DNA from: Desulfovibrio sp. | Lineage (GTDB): Bacteria; Desulfobacterota; Desulfovibrionia; Desulfovibrionales; Desulfovibrionaceae | DNA length: 18,914 nucleotides | Assembly: GCA_031282465.1 (NCBI GenBank) | Contig: JAITDR010000244.1 | Coordinates: 1-18,914 of the forward strand | Direction of reading: 5' to 3' | Shown here: one piece after another, positions 1-7,212 of the stretch | How the letters are laid out: each line of letters begins with the position of its first letter | Numbering within the stretch: position 1 is the stretch's first letter | The notes under the pieces: model-generated | Told to the model about the DNA's origin: nothing | Database searches by the model: none | Seen by the model: the letters and a program-made list of their open reading frames with translations, nothing else | Position numbers and translations under genes: made by a program

Positions 1-723
1 CGATTCTTCCAGCCTGAACCGGGTGTAAAGCAGGCGAACCCCGTTGAACGGGCGATCATGCAGGTGGTTGTTGACGAGGCCGAAAGAATAGGGGCGAACA
101 TGCTGAAGATCAGCAATAAAGACATGCTCGACTTGGTGGAAAAGAAGCTGGGCATATCCGGGTTATCCTCTGTGAAGATAGGGAAGGCGGCTTCGGCACT
201 CGGGCTGATAAAAGCCAAGTGGGCGCAAGGCAGCATCCGGGGATGGACCGTGCCGGGTGAAAAAATAACTTCCTTCAAAACAACTGTCCCCACTGTCCCT
301 ACTGTCCCCAGCCCCTGCGGGAGTAAAGGAATTTTTGGAGCCGGCGCTGAAAACGATCTGTCCCCAAGTGTCCCCGCACATTCTTCGACACAGGAAGCCG
401 GGGACAGCGGGGACGGATCGAAAAAGGATATGTCCCCGGATGAACGCATTGAGGCAATGGGCCTGGGGACAGTAGGGACAGTAGGGACAGTAGGGACAAT
501 AGGGATAGTAGGGACAGTACTTCCAGAACAAAATTTTACAAAGGAACCGACCCCAAGTGCTTCTGCAGATTTTCCCGCTCCGGAAGCCGGGGACAGTGGA
601 GACAGTGCGAGAAACGAGTTGCCTCATCTTGAAAGTCCTGCCGCGGAAGCCTTGGTATCTGTGGATGTGGTTCTCGAACCTGCTGTCGGCGCGTCGGAAC
701 TACCGAATAAGGTGACGCTATGA
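1..723 (+). CDS. C-terminal part of a phage/island primase-type replication protein (left-truncated)
   Basis: The frame is open to the left edge, so the start lies outside the window; the first in-window ATG is at 58. The first 90 or so residues look like the helical or winged-helix C-terminal domain often found on phage primase/helicase replication proteins. The pattern is an acidic helix, then KISNKDMLDLVEKKLGI, then KIGKAASALGLIKAKW. The remainder (roughly residues 95-240 of the visible frame) is low complexity. It is built from VPT, GDSGD and GTV repeats that are translations of GGGACAGTA-type DNA repeats, so this part probably serves as DNA rather than as a folded domain. The stop overlaps the next start as ATGA, implying translational coupling. 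The family call is inferred from pattern and context; the catalytic domains are not in the window. Confidence 0.55.
   Translation, partial: RFFQPEPGVKQANPVERAIMQVVVDEAERIGANMLKISNKDMLDLVEKKLGISGLSSVKIGKAASALGLIKAKWAQGSIRGWTVPGEKITSFKTTVPTVPTVPSPCGSKGIFGAGAENDLSPSVPAHSSTQEAGDSGDGSKKDMSPDERIEAMGLGTVGTVGTVGTIGIVGTVLPEQNFTKEPTPSASADFPAPEAGDSGDSARNELPHLESPAAEALVSVDVVLEPAVGASELPNKVTL
283..308 (+). repeat. Inverted-orientation copies of the 9-bp repeat
   Basis: Three consecutive ACTGTCCC(C/T) units lie here. They are the reverse complement of the GGGACAGTA array at 466-519. More isolated TGTCCCC or GGGGACA cores occur at 359-365, 369-375, 400-406, 409-414, 431-437 and 589-595. The two orientations could pair as DNA or RNA over about 160 nt. 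Confidence 0.8.
466..519 (+). repeat. Six tandem 9-bp repeats, iteron-like
   Basis: Six contiguous units are visible: GGGACAGTA at 466, 475 and 484, GGGACAATA at 493, GGGATAGTA at 502, and GGGACAGTA at 511. The 9-bp period keeps the reading frame and encodes GTV repeats. Directly repeated short sites inside a replication gene resemble origin iterons, as in the lambda O gene. That role is inferred. Confidence 0.85.
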
Positions 724-1385
724 ACCCGCTCGTCAAATTGGAAAACCTTGGGATTGAAATTTATCTTGATAAGGCCGGAGGGCTTTGCCTTAGCGGGCTT
801 GGAGGATTAACCGATGTAAACTGGCATCGCACGGTCGAATTCGCGCGTCAAAATAAGGGGCTGATTATTGCCGAACTTGAAGCGCGCGCTGCCCGCATCG
901 GAGGTCAGGTCGGCCCTACAGGCCGCGACATTTCCGACAATGTCTGTGAAACGCGTCGGAATGCCTTTCATGAGGCGGTCTCTGCCGGGCGTGAAGCAAT
1001 CGAAGACAACACGCTCGTGCGGTCGCGGGCAATCCAGGCGGCCGAAACGGCCTTTCCTGCCCGGCAAGAGATCAACGATTACCTGCCAGGCGCGGAAAAT
1101 ATGGATAACGCATCCGCAGGGAAACCCCGCCGATGCCGGACCTGTTGGAAATGGGAAAACATTCGCGGCCGTTGCTGGTGGATGGGTCGCTGTACCGTCG
1201 ATGGGCGCGAAGTTGCATCCAATTCGGTTTGTAGGCTGGGGGTGACGCACGATGATTCATGGCGACTTTTTCTTCCGGCGCTTTTGCCGCCCTGCCGGCC
1301 TGCAGAAGAAAATGTTTCGCCGCTGGGCATTCATCCCGACGACTGCGTTTTTGGCGGCAGACTTGGGACATGCCGGCAGCGTTGA
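720..1385 (+). CDS. Phage/island Cys-rich protein with TubC-like N-terminus
   Basis: The ATG at 720 overlaps the upstream TGA (ATGA), so the gene is coupled to the replication gene. Residues 4-55 (ENLGIEIYLDKAGGLCLSG, then a helix ending LIIAELEAR) resemble the small TubC-type docking fold seen at the N-terminus of many accessory phage proteins placed after primases. Residues 139-171 hold a Cys cluster, C139-x2-C142, C152, C158 and C171, in a CRTCWKWENIRGRCWWMGRC context that looks like a zinc knuckle. After about residue 178 the sequence becomes Pro/Arg-rich and less protein-like. The native end may therefore have been lost to a frameshift. No function is assigned; it may accompany replication or hold a DNA or protein contact. 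Confidence 0.6.
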   Translation: MNPLVKLENLGIEIYLDKAGGLCLSGLGGLTDVNWHRTVEFARQNKGLIIAELEARAARIGGQVGPTGRDISDNVCETRRNAFHEAVSAGREAIEDNTLVRSRAIQAAETAFPARQEINDYLPGAENMDNASAGKPRRCRTCWKWENIRGRCWWMGRCTVDGREVASNSVCRLGVTHDDSWRLFLPALLPPCRPAEENVSPLGIHPDDCVFGGRLGTCRQR

Positions 1386-1836
1386 CAGCATGACGGTGCG
1401 TCCGGCCACCCGCCGCCAAGCCACCCATCAGATCGGGTTCTCAGTGCGTTTCCACTGCTTCATGATGTGTCGTCGCCCCAAAACCCTTCCTCAAAATCGA
1501 CGAGGCGCGTTTTTACGGGTAGGGCGACAGATGAACTCGCCGGTGCCTTGGGGCCGGATCGTCGGCGTAAAGAACTTTCCCCGCCAGGATGTGGAAACTT
1601 CCGTTCAACCGGGCTGCTTTTCATAACGCCACCGCTGCCGCTGCAGGCGTCGCCGAAAAAAAACTGCATGACGCAGGCAACTGTTTCGAGTAGAGTTTTG
1701 ACGGGCACAGAGGGAAGAATTGAGTCACCACGAAAAATTGTCGGTATCTTTGACGGTATCCCAAAAAATATAGTCACATAATATAGTTGTTTAATTGGAT
1801 AAAACCTGGAACTTTGGAAGTCTCCCCGACAAGGTT
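1386..1836. other. No convincing gene; degraded end of mobile element
   Basis: Short open frames on both strands here have no recognisable motifs and conflicting composition. The stretch becomes AT-rich near 1760-1800. A short imperfect hairpin, GGAACTT-TGG-AAGTCTCC with one bulged base, lies at about 1808-1825. I see no complete coding sequence or tRNA. Confidence 0.4.
1738..1760 (+). repeat. Direct repeats TTGWCGGTATC, possible integrase arm/att sites
   Basis: TTGTCGGTATC (1738-1748) and TTGACGGTATC (1750-1760) are 12 bp apart and differ at one base. A partial third copy, TTGACGG, lies at 1698-1704. GACGGTA-type direct repeats near the end of an island are the kind of sequence bound by tyrosine integrase arm domains. 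No integrase gene is in the window, so the role is inferred. Confidence 0.35.
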
Positions 1837-1884
1837 CAAGAAAGGCCAAAATCCATTGAAAATAAAGGATTTTGGCCTTTCTTG
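1837..1884. terminator. Perfect 18-bp stem-loop, bidirectional terminator
   Basis: CAAGAAAGGCCAAAATCC (1837-1854) and its exact reverse complement (1867-1884) flank a 12-nt A-rich loop. The AAAGGCC/GGCCTTT shape with T-rich sequence on the 3' side fits a strong intrinsic terminator working in either direction. It closes off the mobile-element side and insulates the promoter at 1939-1967. Confidence 0.75.
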
Positions 1885-1938
1885 TTGTCTATTTCTGAAT
1901 TTTCCGTCAACGCGGTTCAGGCAGTCGCGGCGGGGGGA

Positions 1939-1967
1939 TTGCGTCCGGGACTGCGCGGGTATAGAAT
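1939..1967 (+). promoter_or_regulatory. sigma70-type promoter of the rmlB-rmlD-lpxB operon
   Basis: TTGCGT (1939-1944), a 17-bp spacer and TAGAAT (1962-1967) are seen, just after the terminator and about 165 bp before the first gene. The leader would start near 1974. Confidence 0.5.
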
Positions 1968-2067
1968 AGTTTCAGACAAAGTGTGGATGCGGCGTTGCAG
2001 CGGACCCAGCGGCTTTACGTTCGGCTTTACGATGCCGGGTTTCTCCTTCTACTCCTTTGGACGTTTG

Positions 2068-2087
2068 AAGGAGTATTCCGTATGATG
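2068..2087 (+). promoter_or_regulatory. Strong Shine-Dalgarno plus ATGATG, out of frame with the following gene
   Basis: AAGGAG (2068-2073) is followed after 8 nt by ATGATG (2082-2087). This is the best ribosome binding site in the area, but the frame it opens is offset by two from the protein beginning at 2132. That frame stays open to 2807. It may be a leader peptide, an overlapping gene or a sign of a frameshift. Confidence 0.5.
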
Positions 2088-2131
2088 CGCCGACATCCCA
2101 ACCTCAACATTACTGTGCCTGGGGTTACACC

Positions 2132-3847
2132 ATGCCCGACAGGACCGACAAAAAAGACAATCTCATGCTGCGTGAATATTCCTCCGAAGAAGCGGATTCT
2201 TTCGCTTCACCTACTGAACTCCGCTCACCGGCGGCGCCTTTCCCTCAGCCTACCCCCGCGGTTGCGCGCAACGCGCAGGAGATGCCGGGACGGCTTGAAC
2301 TTTCCAAAAAGACGGGACCTCGCTCGCGCTTCTTCTTCGTTATGCTCGCTCTGCTCGCCTGCGCCGCTGCCGCGGGTGGCGGTCTGCTCTTTTTTTCTCT
2401 GGAGCCGGCCGGGGAATTGTTGCAGATGGGACAAGGCCCTGCAGGCAGCAAGGCCGGGCAAGCGGCAATGCCTGCCGCACCCGCGTTGCCTTCCGTTGCG
2501 CCTCCTGCATTGCCCCCCGCGGCACCCGTCCCGCAACCCTCGCCCCCGGCAGCCTCCGCCCCGTTGCCTGCGCCTGCCGCCGTACTTCCGCCCGCCGCCC
2601 CATCCCCCGCTCCCGTACTGCCCTCCACCTCGCCGCCCCCCGCCTCCGATGCAGCGACGGGGACGACTCCCGATCCCGGCGCGGCCGTTGCCGGAGAAAG
2701 CGCGTCCGCAGGCTCCGGGCCATCCTCTCCAGGCCGAGACGACAGTGTGGTACCCGACTCCGTTGCCGTCCAACCCGTTGCTTCCTCCTCTGCCGAATCC
2801 GCTTTGACTGCTGCTCCCGGTGCGGGCAAGGCCGCAGGAGCATCCGCCGTCGGGACAGTTGACGGAACTATGGACGAGATGCAGCAGCCCGCGCGGAATT
2901 CTCCGGCCGGCGCCGAGTCGGATTCGGAGGCATCTTCAAACGGAAGCAGTGTCATCTTGTACAGCCGAGCCAAACCCGTGGACGAAACGGCTTCAGCCGT
3001 GCGCGGCGCCGTGGGCCGTGAGGCGCTCGACGAACCCGGCGGCCCGCCCGCCCGCGGGTCGGGCGACAGCGTGGTGACACCGGCCATGATCGACGACCTT
3101 GCCCGCTTTCTTGCCGACAACTATTGGCCGGAAGGCTCTCTGCCCATAGCCCGCGGTCGCGGGTCCACGGCGTCCCTGCGTCTGGCAGGCCTGCGCTTCG
3201 GCAATGTTGCGCAAAAAAGCCAAGCCGCCGACCCGGCGCGAGCGCGCGGGCGTCTGCTCAACTATGTACTCATGCCTTCCATGATTCACGCCCTGTACGG
3301 CCTGTACGGCGAACGCTTTCCGGCGGCGCTTGAACGCGAAGCCCTGAACCGGCAACGAGGACCGCAGGGCAAAGCTTTCACCAACGCCCAAGTTGCGGCC
3401 TTTTTTCGCGATTACGCGGCTGTCGCACGCAGTCTGGCCGGGGTCATACACGCCTACCTGGGCGATCCGCGCATTGCCGGCCTGTTGGAAACCTATACCC
3501 GCGCCGCTGATGAAGCTTCCGCCGCCTACCAGCGTTACGAGGAAAGCGCGCGGAACGGCGCGGACCGTTCCGGCTCGGCCGATGCCTATCAGGAGGCTGT
3601 GGGCCGGCGGGAATTGCGCCGCGCCGATGTCGCGGCCGCCCTGCGCAGGGGCGGGGATACGCAGGGCTTGGATACCGATTCACTGGTCTACGCGGCTTCC
3701 TGGTTGTACCGCCGCGGAGGATCCGTCAATCAGGCGTTGAGCGCGTTGGCGGAAGTCTGCTCTTCCGGCGCCGGACGGCTTGATGCGCTGTCGGCGCGTT
3801 ACAACCTCCTGCCGCGCGAGGCGACGGCGCAGGCCGGGAGCCGTTGA
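2132..3847 (+). CDS. Membrane-anchored Pro/Ala-rich protein of unknown function
   Basis: This is the first gene of the envelope operon; I do not recognise a named family. Residues 1-65 are polar and cytosolic. Residues 66-90 form one hydrophobic segment (FFFVMLALLACAAAAGGGLL) after basic residues, so a type II inner-membrane anchor is likely. Residues 110-230 are a Pro/Ala/Ser-rich linker, long enough to reach into the periplasm. Residues about 315-560 form an Ala/Arg-rich helical domain (MIDDLARFLADNYWPEG, then LLNYVLMPSMIHALYGLYG). The start at 2132 is preceded by GGGGTT only; no earlier in-frame ATG, GTG or TTG exists before an in-frame stop at 2066-2068. It overlaps rmlB by one base (TGATG), suggesting a coupled role in surface polysaccharide or envelope biogenesis, which is inference. 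Confidence 0.8.
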   Translation: MPDRTDKKDNLMLREYSSEEADSFASPTELRSPAAPFPQPTPAVARNAQEMPGRLELSKKTGPRSRFFFVMLALLACAAAAGGGLLFFSLEPAGELLQMGQGPAGSKAGQAAMPAAPALPSVAPPALPPAAPVPQPSPPAASAPLPAPAAVLPPAAPSPAPVLPSTSPPPASDAATGTTPDPGAAVAGESASAGSGPSSPGRDDSVVPDSVAVQPVASSSAESALTAAPGAGKAAGASAVGTVDGTMDEMQQPARNSPAGAESDSEASSNGSSVILYSRAKPVDETASAVRGAVGREALDEPGGPPARGSGDSVVTPAMIDDLARFLADNYWPEGSLPIARGRGSTASLRLAGLRFGNVAQKSQAADPARARGRLLNYVLMPSMIHALYGLYGERFPAALEREALNRQRGPQGKAFTNAQVAAFFRDYAAVARSLAGVIHAYLGDPRIAGLLETYTRAADEASAAYQRYEESARNGADRSGSADAYQEAVGRRELRRADVAAALRRGGDTQGLDTDSLVYAASWLYRRGGSVNQALSALAEVCSSGAGRLDALSARYNLLPREATAQAGSR

Positions 3848-4821
3848 TGCGCCTGCTGGTTACCGGCGGCTGCGGGTTCATAGGCAGCAACTTCATACGC
3901 ATGGTGCTGCGCGAGCGTCCGGATGCCGTCGTCTGCAACCTGGACAAACTTACCTATGCCGGGAACCTCGCCAATTTAGAGTCCGTCGAAAGAGAGTACC
4001 CCGGACGTTGCGTCTTCGAGCGCGCCGACGTCGCGGATGCAGGTGCCGTGCGCTCCGTTCTCCGCAAACACAAACCCCAGGCCGTCGTGCATTTCGCCGC
4101 CGAATCCCATGTGGACCGCTCCATTGCCGACCCGGCGCCTTTCGTGCATACCAATGTCTTGGGAACGGCTGTGCTGCTCAAAGAATCCCTGGATGCCGGA
4201 CCGGAGCGTTTTGTGCAGATTTCGACGGATGAGGTGTACGGCTCCCTGCCTCTGGACGATGTAACGCCGGGCTTTACCGAGTCCTCACCCCTTGCCCCGA
4301 ACAGCCCCTACGCGGCATCCAAGGCCTCAGCCGACCTTTTTTGTCGGGCCTTTTATGAAACCTACGGCTTTTCGGTAATCATCACGCGCTGTTCCAATAA
4401 TTACGGACCCTTCCAGTTCCCGGAAAAGCTCATCCCCTTCATGTTCAGCCGGGCCGTGCGCAACGAAAGCCTGCCTCTGTACGGCGACGGCCTGAACGTC
4501 AGAGACTGGATACACGTGGAAGATCACTGTCGGGGTGTGCTTGCGGCGCTGGAAAAAGGCGCGCCGGGCGCGGTGTACAACTTCGGCGGCGGGGCGGAAC
4601 GCAGCAACCTCCATGTCGTCCGGGAAATACTCAGGTTCTGCGGCAAGGGAGAAGACCTGATCAGGCCCGTGCCCGACAGGCTTGGGCACGACCGCCGCTA
4701 TGCCATGGACTATTCCCTCGCGGCGCAGGAACTCGGCTTTGTCCCGACCCGCAGCTTTGAGGAAGGACTGCGTGACTGTCTCGCTTGGTATGCCGAAAAC
4801 GGAGAATGTTTCAATACGTGA
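3847..4821 (+). CDS. rmlB: dTDP-glucose 4,6-dehydratase RmlB
   Basis: This cytosolic short-chain dehydrogenase-type enzyme converts dTDP-glucose to dTDP-4-keto-6-deoxyglucose, step 2 of dTDP-L-rhamnose synthesis. At 324 aa the length is slightly short for the family. The NAD-binding motif GGCGFIG is at residues 7-13, SHVDRSI at 87-93, the active-site TDEVYG (Asp128, Glu129) at 127-132, and the YxxxK pair YAASK at 155-159. RLGHDRRYAMD (278-288) near the C-terminus matches the substrate-binding region. I chose the ATG at 3847, which overlaps the previous stop; a TTG one codon earlier is possible. rmlA and rmlC are not in the window. Confidence 0.95.
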   Translation: MRLLVTGGCGFIGSNFIRMVLRERPDAVVCNLDKLTYAGNLANLESVEREYPGRCVFERADVADAGAVRSVLRKHKPQAVVHFAAESHVDRSIADPAPFVHTNVLGTAVLLKESLDAGPERFVQISTDEVYGSLPLDDVTPGFTESSPLAPNSPYAASKASADLFCRAFYETYGFSVIITRCSNNYGPFQFPEKLIPFMFSRAVRNESLPLYGDGLNVRDWIHVEDHCRGVLAALEKGAPGAVYNFGGGAERSNLHVVREILRFCGKGEDLIRPVPDRLGHDRRYAMDYSLAAQELGFVPTRSFEEGLRDCLAWYAENGECFNT

Positions 4822-4885
4822 GCAGATTAACGTTGATTTTGTATGCCTCCGTCGGCCTGAGCAGGCGCAAGGCCGAACATTGAAA
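4820..4885 (+). repeat. Dispersed palindromic intergenic repeat, copy 1
   Basis: This unit of about 66 bp starts at the rmlB stop. It has a head (GAGCAGATTAACGTTGAT, then TATGCCTCCG), a stem TCGGCCT/AGGCCGA around an 11-nt loop GAGCAGGCGCA, and a tail AACATTGAAAC. A second direct copy follows at 4892 and an inverted copy is at 7144-7208. Confidence 0.85.
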
Positions 4886-4891
4886 CATTGC

Positions 4892-4947
4892 AATGTTGAT
4901 TTATGCGCCTCCATCGGCCTGAGCAGGCGCAAGGTCGAAAATTTGAA
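4892..4947 (+). repeat. Dispersed palindromic intergenic repeat, copy 2
   Basis: This is a direct copy of the 4820-4885 unit. The loop GAGCAGGCGCA is identical. The stem is TCGGCCT/AGGTCGA, so the single change keeps pairing as a G-U wobble, which suggests that structure is maintained. Confidence 0.85.
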
Positions 4948-4960
4948 CCTTGCACTGCTG

Positions 4961-4999
4961 ATTATGCCCCCGGCGGCCGGGGGAAATGATTTCCCCCGG
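4961..4999 (+). repeat. Related repeat head with two mutually exclusive hairpins
   Basis: ATTATGCCCCCGGCGGCC resembles the head of copies 1 and 2 but runs into a different palindrome. Hairpin A is CCCCCGG/CCGGGGG (4967-4983, loop CGG). Hairpin B is CCGGGGGAAA/TTTCCCCCGG (4977-4999, loop TGA), a perfect 10-bp stem. They share 4977-4983, so only one can form. No T-tract follows, so a simple intrinsic terminator is unlikely. Confidence 0.75.
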
Positions 5000-5061
5000 A
5001 CCCCCTCATCGTGGATATGTTTCTTCAAAGTTAAAGGGCTCAAAAAGGACTTTTGACAAGT

Positions 5062-5982
5062 ATGGCGGCAAAACGCAAAGCTCTTGTCCTGGGCGGATTT
5101 ACCGGACTGGCGGCAACCGCGCAGGCGGATGTTCTTGAAGAAGCCGGCTGGGCAATCCGACGTCTCGGACGCTCGGATTTGGATTTTCAGGCCGCAAATG
5201 CCTTCGGCAAACTGGAAAAGCTCCTCGACGCGCTGGAGCCGGACCTGCTGGTCAACGGCGCGGCCTACACCCAGGTGGACGCGGCCGAGGACAATCCCGA
5301 CGCGGCCGATTTCCTGAACCGCGCCGTGCCCGCCGCCTTGGGGCGTATGGTCAAAAGCCGCCCTTCCTGCATCCTCCTGCACTACAGTTCGGATTTCGTC
5401 TTCAGCGGCAAAAAACGCAGCCCCTATACCACGGACGATCCGACAGGCCCTTTGAACGTGTACGGCAAAAGCAAGGCAGCCGGAGAAGAGGCCCTGCTTT
5501 CGTTGGGTTTGGCGAACTGCCTCGTGGTTCGCACGGCTTGGCTTTTCGGTCCCGGGCGGGGTAATTTCGTCACGACCATGCTTGATCTCTGTCGGAAGAA
5601 CAGCAGCATCAACGTCGTGCATGACCAGACAGGGTCGCCGACCTACACCGAGGATCTCGCGCGCTGTTGCCTGAAGCTGGTGGAAGCCGAAGCACACGGG
5701 TTGTTCCATGTGGTCGACGCCGGAGAAGCGACTTGGTGCGAATTGGCCGACGAGGCCGTACGCCTTGCCCGGCTGGAGTGCATCATACGGCCCGTGACGT
5801 CGGCGGAATTCCCGCGCAGGGCAGCCCGCCCTACCTATTCCGTTCTGGACTGTTCGTCCTTTGAACGGGTGACGGGCAGCAAACCCAGACCTTGGCCCCA
5901 AGCGCTGCGCGACTATATTTACAAAAATACTGCTCCCGGCGGCGATGAACCTGACGGGAAACGCGATGCCGACGAGGCATGA
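5062..5982 (+). CDS. rmlD: dTDP-4-dehydrorhamnose reductase RmlD
   Basis: This is the NAD(P)H-dependent reductase for the last step of dTDP-L-rhamnose synthesis. The nucleotide-binding motif is the variant GGFTGLA (residues 11-17) instead of the usual GxxGQLG. NGAAYTQVDAAE (65-76), YSSDFVFSG (108-116) and the catalytic YGKSK (Tyr134, Lys138) follow the family order. Length is 306 aa from the ATG at 5062; AAGGA at 5045-5049 is the likely ribosome binding site. An in-frame TTG at 5053 is the alternative start. About 240 bp of palindromic repeats separate it from rmlB. Its last bases overlap lpxB as ATGA. The C-terminal 15 residues (GGDEPDGKRDADEA) are polar and probably unstructured. Confidence 0.9.
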   Translation: MAAKRKALVLGGFTGLAATAQADVLEEAGWAIRRLGRSDLDFQAANAFGKLEKLLDALEPDLLVNGAAYTQVDAAEDNPDAADFLNRAVPAALGRMVKSRPSCILLHYSSDFVFSGKKRSPYTTDDPTGPLNVYGKSKAAGEEALLSLGLANCLVVRTAWLFGPGRGNFVTTMLDLCRKNSSINVVHDQTGSPTYTEDLARCCLKLVEAEAHGLFHVVDAGEATWCELADEAVRLARLECIIRPVTSAEFPRRAARPTYSVLDCSSFERVTGSKPRPWPQALRDYIYKNTAPGGDEPDGKRDADEA

Positions 5983-7133
5983 ACGGCCCTCTGTTCTGGA
6001 TAAACGCGGGCGAGGTGTCGGGCGATATGCACGCCGCCCTGCTGATTGAGGCCCTGCGCCGCATCCGCCCCGACCTGCGCTGCACCGGCATGGGCGGACC
6101 CTGCCTTGCCGAGGCAGGGCAGGAAACGCGCTACCGCATCGAAGACCTTTCGGTAATGGGCATCACCGAAGTCATCGGGCATCTGCCGAAAATACTGCGC
6201 ATGCTCCGGAGCATCGCCCGCGACCTTGCAGCCCTGAAGCCGGCGGCCCTCATCGTGACGGACGCGCCGGAATTTAATTTCCGGGTGATCCGCGCCGCCG
6301 TACCTCTCGGCATTCCTGTTTATTATTACATCAGCCCCAAGCTCTGGGCTTGGCGCGAGAACAGGGCCGCGTTCATCAAAAAGACGGTGCGTCGCCTGAT
6401 TTCCGTCCTGCCCTTTGAAGCGGAATTTTACCGACGTTTTGCGATGGATGTGGACTATGTGGGCAATCCCTTGGTCGACATTGTGGATTACCCGTCACTG
6501 TGCTCGATTCCGGTATGCGAAGGACGCGTAGGGCTTATGCCCGGCAGCCGCCGCAGGGAGGTGCTTTCCCTGCTCCCGGAATTCGGCGGTGCGGCCCGTA
6601 TCCTGCTCCGGCGATATCCCGGCCTGTCCTTCGTCTGTCTGCGCGCTCCGGGTATGGATGAAGCCTTGCTGCGCTCCCTGTGGCCGGACGACGTCCCCGT
6701 TGCCTTTGTCGCGCCGGAACGTCGTTTCGCCTTTATGCGTTCCTGTTCACTGATGCTCGCCGCCTCAGGGACGGCAACGCTGGAGTGCGCCGTCGCCGGC
6801 ACGCCGACAATCATCGTCTACAAGGTGTCGCTGCTGAGTTACGCCGTGGGCAGACTGCTGGTCAAAACGCCCTTCATGGGACTGCCCAATCTCATACTGA
6901 AGCGGGAAATTTTCCCCGAGCTGCTTCAGGGAGCCTGCGATGCCGCGCCGTTGGCGGCCGAAGCGGAAAAACTGCTGAACCCGGCCCCCGGCGCGAAGAC
7001 ACTCTCGGGCATCCGCGCGGAACTCGACGAACTGCGCGCCCTGCTCGGGCCTCCGGGCGCGCCCGACAGGGCCGCACGGGTAATTCTGGACGATTTCGAC
7101 TCGGGAAATACCGGGGCTCCGTATATGGCCTGA
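5979..7133 (+). CDS. lpxB: Lipid-A-disaccharide synthase LpxB
   Basis: This GT19-family glycosyltransferase joins UDP-2,3-diacylglucosamine and lipid X to make lipid A disaccharide at the inner face of the inner membrane. Family motifs appear in order: GEVSGD (11-16), TDAPEFN (94-100), SPKLWAW (119-125), VGNPL (161-165), GLMPGSRRRE (185-194) and SGTATLE (263-269, donor site). At 384 aa the length is normal. The ATG overlaps the rmlD stop, so translation is coupled to rmlD and expression is tied to rhamnose-nucleotide synthesis. It is last in the operon and converges on nrdG. Confidence 0.96.
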   Translation: MNGPLFWINAGEVSGDMHAALLIEALRRIRPDLRCTGMGGPCLAEAGQETRYRIEDLSVMGITEVIGHLPKILRMLRSIARDLAALKPAALIVTDAPEFNFRVIRAAVPLGIPVYYYISPKLWAWRENRAAFIKKTVRRLISVLPFEAEFYRRFAMDVDYVGNPLVDIVDYPSLCSIPVCEGRVGLMPGSRRREVLSLLPEFGGAARILLRRYPGLSFVCLRAPGMDEALLRSLWPDDVPVAFVAPERRFAFMRSCSLMLAASGTATLECAVAGTPTIIVYKVSLLSYAVGRLLVKTPFMGLPNLILKREIFPELLQGACDAAPLAAEAEKLLNPAPGAKTLSGIRAELDELRALLGPPGAPDRAARVILDDFDSGNTGAPYMA

Positions 7134-7143
7134 AACCCCCGTA

Positions 7144-7208
7144 AATGTTCGGCCTTGCGCCTGCTTTGGCCGACGCCGGAGGCATACAAAATAACTGTTA
7201 ACCTGCTC
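7144..7208 (-). repeat. Dispersed palindromic intergenic repeat, copy 3 (inverted)
   Basis: This is a reverse-complement copy of the 4820-4885 unit, including the distal GAGCAGGTTAAC end. The stem is TCGGCC/GGCCGA on either strand (7149-7154 and 7168-7173). It fills the gap between the convergent lpxB and nrdG genes, where it may act as a bidirectional transcription end. Confidence 0.85.
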
Positions 7209-7212
7209 TAAA

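Noticed and set aside
1252..1626. Plus-strand 124-codon frame MIHGDFFFRR...
   Set aside because: It overlaps the end of the coupled Cys-rich gene, is Arg/Pro/Phe-rich, shows no motif, and several equally long frames exist on both strands.
1780..1860. tRNA-like stretch (TTTAATTGGATAAAA and GGTTCAAG)
   Set aside because: The D-arm-like and T-loop-like words are present, but no 5-bp anticodon stem with a 7-nt loop, no T stem and no acceptor pairing can be drawn.
1983..2807. 274-codon Pro/Arg-rich frame overlapping the membrane-anchored protein gene
   Set aside because: The product is very Arg/Pro/Ser/Leu-rich, as expected for a shifted frame of GC-rich Pro/Ala codons. Only its ribosome binding site at 2068 is notable, and this is kept as a finding.
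4820..4948. CRISPR array from repeated units between rmlB and rmlD
   Set aside because: There are only two direct units, the repeats are imperfect, the spacing is just a few bases, and there are no cas genes; the inverted third copy at 7144 shows a dispersed element instead.
4327..5901. 524-codon minus frame opposite rmlB and rmlD
   Set aside because: It spans two well-supported genes and the repeat-filled gap, has no domain signature, and is a GC-rich antisense frame.
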